Below, piece after piece: positions 1 through 8,853 of a DNA stretch of 64,000 bases. A program made the translations under genes and the position numbers. The stretch's first letter is position 1. Each line of letters opens with the position of its first letter. A model generated the notes under the pieces. The model had not been told where the DNA came from. It ran no database searches and was given only the letters and a program-made list of their open reading frames with translations. Origin of the DNA: Streptomyces shenzhenensis. Its GTDB lineage: Bacteria > Actinomycetota > Actinomycetes > Streptomycetales > Streptomycetaceae. Where the stretch lies: NCBI RefSeq assembly GCF_003688995.1, contig NZ_PENI01000014.1, forward strand, positions 1 to 64,000. Direction: 5' to 3'.

Positions 1-108
1 AATCGCCTGAAACAGTGGCGCGGGATCGCCACCCGCTACGAGAAGACCGCAACCATCTACCTGGCCGGACTCCACGTGGCAGGCATCTTCCTCTGGTCCG
101 CCCGCTGA
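1..108 (+). pseudogene. IS5-type transposase, C-terminal tail
   Basis: The first 35 codons read in frame 1 end at TGA 106-108. They contain the stretch KQWRGIATRYEKTA followed by a hydrophobic tail, which is the usual C-terminus of IS5-family DDE transposases, just after the catalytic Glu. The rest lies outside the window, so I cannot tell whether the element is complete. No terminal inverted repeat is obvious immediately downstream. Confidence 0.75.
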
Positions 109-123
109 TCCAAACGAAACCGC

Positions 124-339
124 CTAGGTCACCGCCGCCGCGGGCCGGGGTGTGGCGGCAAGTCGCAGGCCGACCTCCACCAGGGTCCAGCCGAGGCGGG
201 CGCGGAGGTGCCGGGGGCGTCGGGCGGTGGCGGCGAGACGGTGCGCGTCGGCCGCGGCGCGGAGGTCGGCCGCACGGGCGCGGTGCAGGGCGAGATGGGT
301 CTCGGGGTGCATCGGACGGTGTCCTCTCATTCCGTTCAT
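124..339 (-). CDS. small conserved actinomycete protein coupled to an ArsR-like gene
   Basis: This 71-residue protein has no recognised domain. It is rich in Arg, Ala and Leu (MHPETHLALHRARAADL near the start, LGWTLVEVGLRLA near the end) and looks mostly helical. Its ATG (337-339) overlaps the TGA of the upstream regulator (336-338) as ATGA, so it is probably translationally coupled and co-transcribed. A start at 312 (MHPETHL) is also possible. Short proteins of this type are common beside regulators in Streptomyces, as far as I recall; the function is unknown. The coupling and composition are what I can see; a role connected to the regulator is inference. Confidence 0.6.
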   Translation of the reverse strand: MNGMRGHRPMHPETHLALHRARAADLRAAADAHRLAATARRPRHLRARLGWTLVEVGLRLAATPRPAAAVT

Positions 340-920
340 TCGGTGGTGAGGGGGAACGCGTGGGTGTGGAAGCGCACTTGGGCGGCCTCGGGGTCGTCGT
401 CGCCGGCGACCCGATCGCGGTAGGTCTCGACGAGCGCGTGCATCTTCTCGACCAGCTCCTGGGTCAGCTCGGGCGTCAGCCGTAGCGTCGCGCTGCTCAT
501 GTCCCAGGTGCGGCTCCACTTCTCGGGCCAGGTGTGCCGGTTGCCGAGCCAGGTCGACAGGTCCCGGGTCTGGGTGGTGGCCACTTCGTGGAGGTACAGG
601 TCGGCGGCGCCGCGCACCTCCGGGTCGTCGTCGGTGAGCAGGGCGTCGTCGAAGCGCAGTCCCAGGTGGGCGGCCTTCCACCACCGCTCGCGCCCCTTGC
701 CCCGCTCGGGGTCGTCCTCGATGAAGCCGTGGGCGGCGAGCTGGCGCAGGTGATAGCTGGTGGCACCGCTCGACTCGCCCAGTGTCTCGGCGAGTCCGGA
801 CGCGGTCGCCGGGCCGGAGAAGCGCAGGGTGTCCAGCAACCGCATGCGCAGGGGGTGGGCCAGTCCGCGCAGCGAACGGGCGTCGAGATCGCGGATCCGG
901 GAGACCTGGGGCTCGTCCAT
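336..920 (-). CDS. ArsR-like winged-helix transcriptional regulator
   Basis: A 194-residue cytoplasmic DNA-binding protein. Residues about 12-80 form an ArsR-type winged helix: LAHPLRMRLLDTLRFSGP is the helix that opens the domain, and ATSYHLRQLAAHGFI is the recognition helix and wing. The C-terminal half (RWWKAAHLGL, then a helix with DLSTWL) is the domain of the ArsR-like class that carries no metal-binding Cys motif; indeed no CxC motif is present. I chose the ATG at 918-920 because it precedes the domain closely; an in-frame start at 956 would overlap the operator. The palindrome at 935-958 lies just upstream, which suggests autoregulation. Ligand and targets are unknown. Confidence 0.85.
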   Translation of the reverse strand: MDEPQVSRIRDLDARSLRGLAHPLRMRLLDTLRFSGPATASGLAETLGESSGATSYHLRQLAAHGFIEDDPERGKGRERWWKAAHLGLRFDDALLTDDDPEVRGAADLYLHEVATTQTRDLSTWLGNRHTWPEKWSRTWDMSSATLRLTPELTQELVEKMHALVETYRDRVAGDDDPEAAQVRFHTHAFPLTTE

Positions 921-934
921 GGATGCAAAAATAT

Positions 935-958
935 CCTTGCAAAGGAAGCTTTGCAAGG
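935..958. promoter_or_regulatory. palindromic operator upstream of the ArsR-like gene
   Basis: CCTTGCAAAG (935-944) and CTTTGCAAGG (949-958) form a perfect 10-bp inverted repeat with a 4-base spacer. It starts 15 bases upstream of the ArsR-like start codon in a locally AT-rich stretch. Its size and place fit an operator for a dimeric winged-helix repressor. That the neighbouring protein binds it is inference. Confidence 0.6.
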
Positions 959-1130
959 TGGTTGCGCGTGATCGGCGGGAAATGGAAAGGGAGTTGGAGC
1001 CCGCGTCGAACGGACGGAGGCTCAGGCCGGCGGCCGTGGTGAGCGGCCGTCGCCCCGAGCCTCCCGCGACATCGGTGCCCGCCTCGGCGCGGGCGGGGCC
1101 TCCGGGCCGTCGCCCCGCGCCGTCCCCGTG

Positions 1131-1505
1131 TCAGCCCAGGCCGAACTTCTGCGCGCCAGAGCCGTTGCGGTCCCAGATCTGGAGGCGGGTTCCGTTGGCG
1201 GTGGCGCCGCTGGGTGAGTCGAGGCAGCGGCCGGACTGAGGGTTGAGGAGGGAGCCGTCGGTCTGCTCGACCCACTTCTGGCCGCCGACCCCGTTGCAGT
1301 CCCACAGCTCGATCTGCGCGCCGTTCGCCGTGCCATTTCCCACGATGTCCAGGCAACGCCCCGGCGTGGAGTGGGAGTTGTCGGAACGGTACCAGTGCTG
1401 GTCGACCGCGTAGGACTGGCAGTCCCACAGTTACACGGCCGCGCCGTTGCCGCCCGTGTCGTCGGCGGCGACGTCCACGCACTTGCTTGCCGCCGGGTCT
1501 CCGGC
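1131..1505 (-). pseudogene. ricin B-type lectin (CBM13) domain remnant
   Basis: On the minus strand the frame reads repeated ricin-B units: KCVDV, then GRCLDIVGNGTANG with LWDC, then GRCLDSPSGATANG with IWDRNGSGAQKF before TGA at 1131-1133. These QxW-like units usually form the C-terminal carbohydrate-binding module of secreted hydrolases. A TAA at 1431-1433 interrupts the frame where GAAVQLWDC would be expected (CAA to TAA), and no catalytic domain or signal peptide remains upstream. It is a broken tail of a secreted glycoside hydrolase or lectin. Confidence 0.7.
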
Positions 1506-1574
1506 GGCGGGTGTCCGAAGGGCGGCGAGGTGGTGGAGGACGGCCCGCAGAGCGGGGGTGTCGTAGCGGGGTTC

Positions 1575-2587
1575 GTGGCTCGTGGCCCCGTCGCGGAAGC
1601 GTGTGGCGGCCTGGAGGAGCACCATTTGGTGCCGCAGTACTGGCTCCGGGCCTTCGCCGAGGACGGACACGTGCTCGGACCGCGGAGGGACGGTGCGGAG
1701 CATCGCACCCCCGTGCGGCGCGCGGCGGTGGCCCGGCGCTTCAACACCCACCCCCTCCCCGAGGGCGAGCGGCGCGTGGCGCTGGAGACCTATCTGGACC
1801 GCCATGCCGACGGCCCGTCCGCGCCGGTTCTGCGTGCCTTGTGCGAGGGGCGGTGGCCGCTGCAGCAGGCGCGGGAGGCGGTGGTCGTGGACGCGCTGGC
1901 CTGGCTGGTGGTACGTACCCGGGGGTTCAGGCCTTTCGATACGCAGGTCGGCCGACATCTGTTCCCGGCTGTGTGGGCGGCGGAGGCGGTCGAATACTGC
2001 AAGGAGCAGCTGGGGCGGCTGCGGACGGCGCCCGACCCATCCGTGGCCGATGATCCACGGTCACGCTGCGGGCTTCGATCCGGGGGTTCGAGCGCACCCG
2101 GAACGTTCTCGCAGCCCCGGGCCGGCGGCGGCTGCTGCGGCGCTCGGCCGAGCCGCTGCTGATGCTCGCCGACAGCGGAGTGGCCCTGCGCCGCAAGGAC
2201 GGCAGTTCCTCCCTCACTCCCCCGCTGCTGCCCGAGTCGATCAAGGTGTTCGCACCGCTGTCACCAACGTGTCTGCTGATCTCCACACCCCGCGCGCACT
2301 ACCACCCCCACGAAGCCCTCACCCGCAAGATCGCTGCCAAGGCCAATACCGGGACGGCCGCCTGGTGCCAGGGCGCCATCTACCGGCCGCCGTCCATGCC
2401 CGGGCCCACCCAGCTACTGCTCGCCGAGACTCCGCTGGAGGTCCGGCCGCCGCAGCTGTCTGCCGCCCCCCGCCCGGCCCCACGGCGGCTCACCCCGACA
2501 TTCAGCGACTGGCGCGCCATCCTGGAACAGCTCAGCCATACGCCCACGGATCAGCCACCGGCCTCGGGGACAGGCGGCGGAAGGTGA
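1575..2587 (+). pseudogene. DUF4238 family protein, frameshifted
   Basis: The first part (GTG at 1575 is a possible start) reads HHLVPQYWLRAFAEDG, the N-terminal signature of DUF4238 proteins, and stays open to about 2050. The frame then changes: from 2054 the next reading frame continues without a break through LRASIRGFERTRNVL and PLLMLADSGVALRR into the family's C-terminal segment (PLSPTCLLISTPR), ending at 2587. One small indel at about 2040-2053 explains this. DUF4238 proteins have no assigned activity; some occur in accessory islands. The 5' boundary touches the lectin remnant and is uncertain. Confidence 0.65.
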
Positions 2588-2700
2588 CTCCGGCCTTCCT
2601 GACCGCGCCGGTATGGCGGCATATCCAGGCGGAGATGTCCGTTGCACGCGAGTGCGGAGCGTAGGAGCATGGCAGGGTCTCAGGACTTCGAGGGCGGGTT

Positions 2701-3504
2701 ATGAGCAGGCAGGACCGGGCGGATGCGGTGGACCGGGAGATGGCCGCGCGTCTTCTGCCTGATGCGGCCCTGCAGGCGTTGGGACGCTGGTGGAGCGGGA
2801 ACACGGCGGAATTCGCGGACGGCACGCCGGGTGCACACACGGTCCGCTACACCCCCAGTCGGTGGGCACAGATCACCCCCTGGCCCTTGGCACTGGCTTC
2901 GACATCCCACATCGGTGATGCCGAAATCAGCCGGGCGCAGGCGGCATCGATCGTCGCGGACGCGCTGCGGCGCGAGGCCTTCAGAGAGGCTCTGGTCGCC
3001 ATCTATGTGTGGGGGAAGGGGAAACGCGGCTCCCCCAGCGGCAGCGGCCCCGCCTCCCTGCAAAAGATCCTGACCGCCGAGGGCTTGGATACCGCACTGG
3101 CCCGTGCGGTCACCACGTTGAGCGAGCACAGCGCAGAAGCTGCTTACGCGGGGCTCCAGGGCCTCGTTCCCGGGTTCGGTCCGTCGTTCTACACCAAGTT
3201 CCTGTACTTCGCCGGCAAGACGGTTCCGTCGGCAACCGGCCCCCAGCCGCTCGTCCTCGACCGGGTTCTGGCCCGGCGTCTGCGGTCCCTGGCCCAGGCG
3301 GTCGGCCGGGAGACCGGCCACGACCCTGACGGCTCGATCGCCAGATGGGTCTGGCGGGACAGGAACTGGTCACCGCACCGCTACGCGGTCTACCTCTCCT
3401 TCATGCAGGCGGCCGCCGGCCAAGCAGCGGCAACGGCTGCCTGGCCGTCCGACGCCTCGCCCGACCTGCTCGAATACGCCCTGTTCAGCGCCTCGTGGAC
3501 GTGA
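2701..3504 (+). CDS. 8-oxoguanine DNA glycosylase OGG-fold protein
   Basis: A 267-residue protein resembling actinobacterial proteins annotated as OGG-fold. Visible features are the hydrophobic motif ALVAIYVWGKGKRG (residues about 98-111), a helical segment VPGFGPSFYTKFLYFAG (about 159-175) that resembles the helix-hairpin-helix of DNA glycosylases, and a C-terminal helix (YAVYLSFMQAAA). By family knowledge such proteins may bind DNA; I see no proof of glycosylase activity and cannot place a catalytic Lys/Asp pair. It starts at ATG with GAGGGC upstream and appears intact, unlike its neighbours. It stands alone between the DUF4238 and AlbA-type pseudogenes, perhaps as part of a former accessory or defence set. 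Confidence 0.65.
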   Translation: MSRQDRADAVDREMAARLLPDAALQALGRWWSGNTAEFADGTPGAHTVRYTPSRWAQITPWPLALASTSHIGDAEISRAQAASIVADALRREAFREALVAIYVWGKGKRGSPSGSGPASLQKILTAEGLDTALARAVTTLSEHSAEAAYAGLQGLVPGFGPSFYTKFLYFAGKTVPSATGPQPLVLDRVLARRLRSLAQAVGRETGHDPDGSIARWVWRDRNWSPHRYAVYLSFMQAAAGQAAATAAWPSDASPDLLEYALFSASWT

Positions 3505-3567
3505 ACCAGCGGCTGCCCGCGACCGAGTGAGAATCCTGAGACCGCTCGCGTCCCGCCCGCGGCAGGT

Positions 3568-3756
3568 TCACAGCACGGCCGACGTGCCCTGCGGGCCGGG
3601 AGCATCCGTCGGCGCCGGTCTCGGGCGGGCAGCGGGTACCAGGCACAGCAGCTGTGCCAACTGGCGGTGCAGGCGGTCGGCTTGACCGCGAACCATGGCA
3701 GGGACGTTGCCGCGCTCGACGACGAGGCCGCCGTAGACGGGGGTCCCCTGGAACAC
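3568..3756 (-). CDS. possible small hypothetical protein
   Basis: A 62-codon frame beginning with GTG, preceded by AGGGG. It reads FQGTPVYGGLVVERGNVP and then a helix with RGQADRLHRQLAQLL, ending in a Pro/Arg-rich tail. The first half looks protein-like, but I do not recognise a family. It lies in the otherwise gene-free stretch 3505-3808. It may be a small gene or a scrap; the evidence is weak. Confidence 0.3.
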   Translation of the reverse strand: MFQGTPVYGGLVVERGNVPAMVRGQADRLHRQLAQLLCLVPAARPRPAPTDAPGPQGTSAVL

Positions 3757-3808
3757 GGCGGGCGTTTCCCCTCAGCGGGCGGGGCAGTGGGATTGCTGCT
3801 GTGTGGGC

Positions 3809-5088
3809 TTACATCTGGGGATCGAGGCCGAACTGGTTCATCAGGTCGGTGAACAACTCCTGCGCGTTCTCCTTGAGCGCTTCGTCCCCGTCGGCGGGGA
3901 GAAGGCCGGTGGTGACGGGCTGGACCGCATGCGGGTGCCAGGCGTCATCAGGGACAGAGGGGAAGCCGGGATGGTCCATGACGACGGGTACCAGCGATAC
4001 GTTCTTCGACGCGCAGACGGTGACGGTGGCGTGGAGCAGCAGGCCACTGTCGAGCCGCAGGTGGCGGGCGAGTTGTGAGGTGAGGACGCAGACATCGCGG
4101 CAGCACGCTCCGAGGAAGCTCTGGTGCACCAGAAGCCCGAAGGGGACATCGTCGGCGTGGAAGCTGTTCTTCATGGCCTGCCAGGACAGATTGGCGGCCA
4201 GCACGACAGTCCCGTCGTGGTGAAGCTCGGCATAGATCTCCCGTCCGCCGCCCAGGGACAGGGTGTTCAGCACCCAGCGACGCAGGCCGGGCCGTGGGGT
4301 GCTGACGATCTCAAGGCCGGTCAGGGGTCCGGGAGCCATGCGGCTGTCGGGCTGCTGGGCGATGCGGTCACGGGCCTCCGCGACAACGAAGCTGGCATTC
4401 TGACGGGTCATACGGGCGGCGGCGCGAGGCAGAGGGCGTTCGGGGCGGGCGACAGCGATGAACCAGGCAGAGACTTCCGCCTGGCGGGCGGTCACCGTCT
4501 GACGTGCGTGGTCGACGAGGTGCTGGAGGGCATCGTCGGTGTGAGCGGCACGGGTGAAGCGGTCCCGGTAGGCACGTTCCAGCTGATGCTCGGCCATCCA
4601 GGCGGTGTGGTCGGCGGCCCGGTAGGGGGCGACGGCGGCCTGCTGGTCCTTGTCGCGGGCGGCGGTGCCGTAGACAAGGTGAGGGGCCATGGGGCTGGCC
4701 GGGACATCGGCGACCAGAACGCTGGTGGTGCCGTCGGTGGAGGTCAGAGGGGTGAAGGTGAGACCGGACAGATAGGGGTGGACGTGGTTGCGGACCCACT
4801 GGGCGTACTGCTCGGTGTTCACCTCGTCGGGGTCGATAGCGGTCAGCTCACAGGTGGTGTCGCGTACCCCGAAGATGATCAGGCCACCACGGGTGTTGGC
4901 CATCGCGGCGACGTCCTAGGCCAGTTCGTTCCACCGGCCCTCACGCGGGGGCTGAGGAAGCTGTTCCTTCCAATCCAGGTCGTCGGACTCGGCCAGTCGG
5001 TCGGCAGCCGCCTTCGCGACATGTCGAAGGAAAGCGGGCCGGGCGGCACACCGAGGTGCTCATGCACTCGCGTCCAGGAACGGGCCAT
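3809..5088 (-). pseudogene. Schlafen/AlbA-type ATP-binding protein, two disabling lesions
   Basis: The intact product would be about 425 residues. From ATG 5086-5088 the frame reads MARSWTRVHEHLGVPPGP, then shifts by one base near 5020-5025. The continuation (AADRLAESDDLDWKEQLP, then GRWNELA) is in another frame and meets an amber codon at 4916-4918, where a Lys codon is expected (NELA-K-DVAAMANTRGG). After that the frame is open to 3809: MANTRGGLIIFGV is the glycine-rich motif of the AlbA_2/SLFN domain. These domains bind nucleotides or nucleic acids, and several family members act in phage defence or tRNA cleavage. An internal start at 4903 could give a truncated 364-residue product. Confidence 0.75.
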
Positions 5089-5359
5089 GCCCGGCACTCT
5101 ACGACGGGGCGCTGACAGCGCGGTGCGGTCCGTTCCGGCTCGGCGCCGCTCATCGCTTCCTGTAGCGCGTCCCGGAGACCCCCTCACCTTTTACGGACGG
5201 GGCCCGGCGAGGGTGATGCGCTGGAAGTCTGGGGCTCCCGGACGGCGTGTCCTGCGGCATCGTTGGACAGCGGTCCGCCTCTGGGGCGTCCGGTGCTTCC
5301 TGCCTGCTTCGACATGAGCAGAGCCTAAGGACCCCAACAGGGCCAGCGACAGAGCGCGT

Positions 5360-6034
5360 TCACACGATGCCCTCCCCCGCGCAGGTCCGTTCTTGGCGCG
5401 CAGGCACCGCGTCCAGCACCAGCTCCACTGTGGCGAGGAAGCTCTCGCGGGTGAAACCGACGGGTTCGATGCGGCGACCGTAGTGAACCAGTGCGGGAAA
5501 GTCTGCCGGGTCGGCACCCAGCGTGATCACTCGGAAGGTTTGCAGTCTCCGCTTTTGCTCGGTCAGGCCGGAGGATTGGCTGGCCGCATGCGCGGAGATC
5601 AGGGACACGGACAAGGTCACCAGCCGGTGGTACCACTCGGGGATGAGTTCTTCGGGCACCCCGGCGTCGATAAGGGCCTGCAGGGTCTCCTCGATCACCA
5701 GCTGGCTGCCGGGCCCGCTGCCCGGATAGTGGCTGGCGTCCTTCGCCAGCTGCGGCAGCGCGGCGTACGCATCCCATGCGCGCAGGGTCAGGTCGACCAG
5801 CCGCGCACGCCATGTCCCCTGGCGCCGGTAGCCGTGCATGGCCTGGACCAGCACATGGTCCACGATCGCGAGCATCAGCTCGGTGCGATTGCGGAAGTGG
5901 CGGTACAGGCTGGAGGAGTCGGTACCCAGCTCTGCGGCCAGCTTGCGCATGCTGAACAACTCGTCCCCCTCAGAGCTGGAAAGCAGCTCCACGGCAGTGT
6001 CCAAGATGGTCTGCTTGCTCCAGCGCTGACGCAT
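5360..6034 (-). CDS. TetR family transcriptional regulator
   Basis: A 224-residue repressor-type protein. Residues about 8-55 are the TetR helix-turn-helix: ILDTAVELLSSSEGDELFSM, then KLAAELGTDSSSLYRHFRNR with the typical YRHF ending. The remainder is an all-helical ligand-binding and dimerisation domain. It is transcribed away from the P450/thioesterase unit starting at 6135, and the palindrome at 6047-6069 sits between them. By analogy with divergent TetR pairs it would repress both promoters until it binds a ligand. The ligand is unknown. Confidence 0.85.
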   Translation of the reverse strand: MRQRWSKQTILDTAVELLSSSEGDELFSMRKLAAELGTDSSSLYRHFRNRTELMLAIVDHVLVQAMHGYRRQGTWRARLVDLTLRAWDAYAALPQLAKDASHYPGSGPGSQLVIEETLQALIDAGVPEELIPEWYHRLVTLSVSLISAHAASQSSGLTEQKRRLQTFRVITLGADPADFPALVHYGRRIEPVGFTRESFLATVELVLDAVPARQERTCAGEGIV

Positions 6035-6046
6035 GGCGACAGCTTA

Positions 6047-6069
6047 GTGGAGCGGAGTGGGCGCTCCAC
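6047..6069. promoter_or_regulatory. palindromic operator between TetR and P450 genes
   Basis: GTGGAGCG (6047-6054) and CGCTCCAC (6062-6069) are perfect inverted repeats with a 7-base spacer, lying 13 bases upstream of the TetR start and about 65 upstream of the divergent P450. The size (23 bp) and place fit a TetR dimer site. Binding is inference. Confidence 0.55.
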
Positions 6070-6134
6070 CCAATGACGAAAGCGGTGTTGAACGCGGTGC
6101 TGCGCGCAGTGCGTGCATGAGGTTCAATGAGCCC

Positions 6135-7066
6135 ATGACAGACCTGCACGAGCTGGTCACCCTGCGGAACGGGTTCGACATCGACCCGGGCGTGCGGAGC
6201 CGGCCTGACTCCGGCGAGGCCTACCGGGTGCGGTCGCCGCTCGGGCACGAGGCCACCCCCTTCAGCCGCTACGACGATGTCCGGGCCGTGCACAGTGATG
6301 CCGAACGGCTCCGACTCGACGCGATCGGCCCGTCACCTGGCTTGGCAGCCGAGGGCGTGGACGACGAAGAGATGAAGCAACGCCGTGGATGCTGATCCTG
6401 GATCCACCCGAGCACACCTGTCTGCAGCGGCTGCTGACGGCGACGTTCACGGTCCGGCGGTCCCAGGCGCTGGGCCCGCGGATCCAGGAGATCGTCGACG
6501 AGCACCTGGACGCCATGGAGGCCGCCGGTCCACCCGTCGGTCTGGTTTCCGCGTTCGCGTTACCGGTGCCTTCACCGGTGAGCTGCGAGTTGCTCGGGGT
6601 GCCGTCCGCCGACCGGGCCGAGTTCGGTGCGCGCAGCAACCGGTTCTTCGATACGACCATGCCCCCGCAGGAACGGCTGCGGTTGGACGCCGAAGCTGAC
6701 GCTTACATGCACACCCTGGCCGCACGGCATCGGGAAAAGCCAAGGGACGACCTGCTGAGTCTCTTGATCCGCGAGCACGGCACGGGTGCGCTTTCCGACG
6801 AAGAGCTGGTCGGCCTGGCGGACCGGCTGCTGATCGCCGGCCACCAGACCACTACGAACGTGCTCTCACTCGGAACGCTTGCGTTGCTGCGCCACCCCGA
6901 CCAGCTCGCGCTGGTGCGCGACGATCCGAGCACGGCCGAGGACGCGGTGGAGGAGGTGTGGCGCTTCACATCGGTCCTGCCCGCCGACTTCGTCCGGGTA
7001 GCTGTCCAGGACACTGCGGTCCCTGCCCATAAGCCTGGTGACCATCCTGAAAGGAACAACAGTTGA
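6135..7066 (+). pseudogene. cytochrome P450, frameshifted and lacking the heme loop
   Basis: The 5' part (ATG 6135; 6117 is an alternative start) reads FDIDPGVRSRPDSGEAYRV and is open to about 6390. The frame then shifts (KQRR to WMLILDPPEHTCLQRLL) and continues to 7066. The second frame has a normal I-helix (LLIAGHQTTTNVLSL) and the ExxR region (EEVWRF), but the protein stops soon after VRVAVQDTAVPAHKPG. The Cys-containing heme-binding loop is absent, so the product cannot bind heme in the usual way. The gene overlaps the following TTG start by TTGA, so the operon arrangement outlived the P450. Confidence 0.8.
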
Positions 7067-7938
7067 CCATCGACGAACAGTCCAACGCCGCGCTACTGGC
7101 CGAGGACGACTTTCCTGACCACCAGCAGGTGGTGCAACGGTTCGGCGACCTCGCGCCGGACGGCACGACAAGCACGGTGGCATTGTCGCGTCTGTTCGAG
7201 CATCCCCGGGTCGGTCTGCGCTTCTCGCGCTTCCACAAGCTCACGGCTGACGGCGGGTTCAAGCCGTACCGGATCCTGCTTGTCGGCCAGCGTGTCGAAC
7301 GGCAGACGGCGTTCGGCAAGGTCGGCGCGACCGTCCGGATCGGCACCGGTATCCGCGCGATCGGACGGTCCTCGTACACCTACGGTCAAGGCATGTTCGT
7401 CGACGGGCACCTCGTCGCCACGGCTGAGGCCACCATCGTCCTCGCCGACAAGTCCGGGCCGATCACCTTGCCGGACGAACTGCTCGCCGACCTTGAGGAG
7501 CTGCAACTGCCGGAAACCAGTACGGCGGTCGCGTCGAAACCCGACCCACGTCGCCGCGAGCGGCAGTACTACCCGGCCTCTGCCACCGTCCACAGCCGCG
7601 TCGGGGACGTCGACCTCAACCAGCACGTCAACTACATCGCCCAACTGAGCTGGTACGACGAGGCGATCGCGTCTTATGCACACCGTCTGCTGGGAGGTGA
7701 CGCTGCCAGGAAGCTCCCCCGATACCTCCCTTGGCGCTACCGCGTGACCTACCTCGGCGAAGTCCTTCACCCTCGCTCCTACGACATCGGGATCGCTGTC
7801 AGCGGACACGACGAGCACACCGTGCACTACGAACTGGGGCTGTTCGACGACGGACAGTGCCTGGGGACCGCGGACGCCGCAGCACCACGCGGCAAGCTTT
7901 CCGCCACCGCACTCACCGATGGCGAATTCACGAGCTGA
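7063..7938 (+). CDS. tandem-hotdog acyl-thioesterase
   Basis: A 291-residue protein with two 4HBT-type hotdog domains. Domain 1 spans roughly residues 25-145 (RFSRFHKLTADGGFKPYR, then strands). Domain 2 spans roughly 170-275 with the signature DVDLNQHVNYIAQLSWYDEA. The layout resembles acyl-ACP/acyl-CoA thioesterases of the FatA/FadM type, which hydrolyse acyl thioesters in the cytosol. The start is TTG 7063 with AAGGA 10 bases upstream, and it overlaps the P450 stop, so the two genes formed an operon. The stop codon TGA 7936-7938 is also the first three bases of what looks like the left end of an IS3 element, so the last residues may have been replaced by the insertion. Confidence 0.75.
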   Translation: MTIDEQSNAALLAEDDFPDHQQVVQRFGDLAPDGTTSTVALSRLFEHPRVGLRFSRFHKLTADGGFKPYRILLVGQRVERQTAFGKVGATVRIGTGIRAIGRSSYTYGQGMFVDGHLVATAEATIVLADKSGPITLPDELLADLEELQLPETSTAVASKPDPRRRERQYYPASATVHSRVGDVDLNQHVNYIAQLSWYDEAIASYAHRLLGGDAARKLPRYLPWRYRVTYLGEVLHPRSYDIGIAVSGHDEHTVHYELGLFDDGQCLGTADAAAPRGKLSATALTDGEFTS

Positions 7939-7962
7939 ACCTCCCCTCGTAGCGTGGAGACC

Positions 7963-8289
7963 ATGACTGGAGGGAAGTTGAGGGTCGTGGGATCCAGGAA
8001 GCGCATCTGCAACGCGGAGTTCCGCGAGGATGTCGTGCGGGTCGCGCGCAATCGCGAGCCCGGCGTCACGCTGGAACAGATCGCCGCCGATTTCGGGGTT
8101 CCCCCGATCACGCTGTCGACGTGGCTGCGCCGAGCCGACACCGACGAGGGCGCCAGGCCCGCGACGGCGTCGGGTGAGTCGGCCGAACGGCGCGAGGCCC
8201 GCAAACGGATCCGGCTGCTGGAGCAGGAGAACGAGGTGCTCAGGAGGGCTGCGGCGTATCTGTCGCAGGCGAACCTGCCGGCAAAATGA
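7963..8289 (+). CDS. IS3-family transposase OrfA
   Basis: About 108 residues. The N-terminal half is a helix-turn-helix of the HTH_Tnp_1 type (CNAEFREDVVRVARNREP, then LEQIAADFGVPPITLSTWLR). The C-terminal half is a leucine-zipper-like helix (RIRLLEQENEVLRRAAAYL). This protein normally regulates and assists transposition and is fused to OrfB by frameshifting. Its stop overlaps the OrfB start as ATGA. It looks intact but has no functional partner here. Confidence 0.85.
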   Translation: MTGGKLRVVGSRKRICNAEFREDVVRVARNREPGVTLEQIAADFGVPPITLSTWLRRADTDEGARPATASGESAERREARKRIRLLEQENEVLRRAAAYLSQANLPAK

Positions 8290-8530
8290 TGTACCCGATC
8301 GTCCGCGAGCCGGCCGCCGCCGGTGCCCCTCACAAGGTGCCGGTGGCGGTGACGTGCCGGGTGCTCAAGCTCGCCGGACAGCCCTACTACCGCCGGCTGG
8401 GCAAGCCGGTTGCCGACGCCGTGCTGGCCGAGACCTATCGGGCCAACGCCCTGTTCGACGCTCACCGCGACGACCCGGAGTTCGGCTACCGGTTCCTGGC
8501 CGATGAGGCGCGTGGTGCCGGGGCCACGGA
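8286..8530 (+). pseudogene. IS3-family transposase OrfB, N-terminal fragment
   Basis: The frame starts at ATG 8286 and reads PVAVTCRVLKLAGQPYYR and FGYRFLADEARGAGA, the N-terminal HTH_21-type region of IS3 OrfB. It diverges at about 8525. The integrase core with the DDE residues is missing, so transposition activity is lost. The frame runs on to 8561 by chance. Confidence 0.8.
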
Positions 8531-8535
8531 AGTTC

Positions 8536-8790
8536 GTCTGAGTCCTCGACCACCACCTTGATGGTTCCCGCCCGCAGCGCGGGCTCTTCGATGTCCTCGA
8601 CACGCGTGTCCAGCGTGTCGTGCAGCTGCACGGCTTTCATCGCCGTCACCTTGTTGGCACTTTGTTGTCCTGCCCGGTCTGCGGCCGTCGCGGCGCCCCT
8701 CCGTATGGCGCCGTCGAGCCGGATGACCTCGCCGTTCAGCATCGGGTTCGCGACAGTCTGCTCGGCTCCGGGGCCGAATACTCGTCGAGC
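8536..8790 (-). pseudogene. scraps of an SDR and of a zinc alcohol dehydrogenase
   Basis: On the minus strand, NPMLNGEVIRLDGAIR matches the C-terminal segment of HSD10-like short-chain dehydrogenases (usually NPMLNGEVIRLDGA.R). The same open frame continues into MKAVQLHDTLDTRVEDIEEP (ATG at 8638-8640), a typical N-terminus of a zinc-dependent medium-chain dehydrogenase, and is cut at about 8536 where the IS3 remnant begins. This looks like the boundary of two adjacent genes left after a deletion: 3' end of the first, 5' end of the second. Neither can be functional. Confidence 0.5.
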
Positions 8791-8853
8791 CGCCCCAGCC
8801 TGGCGGGGTGGGGCTGCGCGGGGATGGTCCTGGCCGCACAGCCGCCCCCCGCG

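Larger units (their letters stand above)
7936..8561 (+). mobile_element. truncated IS3-family insertion sequence
   Basis: TGAACCTCCCC at 7936 followed by GTGGAGACC resembles the left terminal repeat of actinobacterial IS3 elements. It is followed by OrfA and the first part of OrfB. The OrfB reading is normal to about 8525 and then runs into foreign sequence, so the right half and right terminal repeat are lost. The element separates the thioesterase operon from dehydrogenase scraps on the right. Confidence 0.65.
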
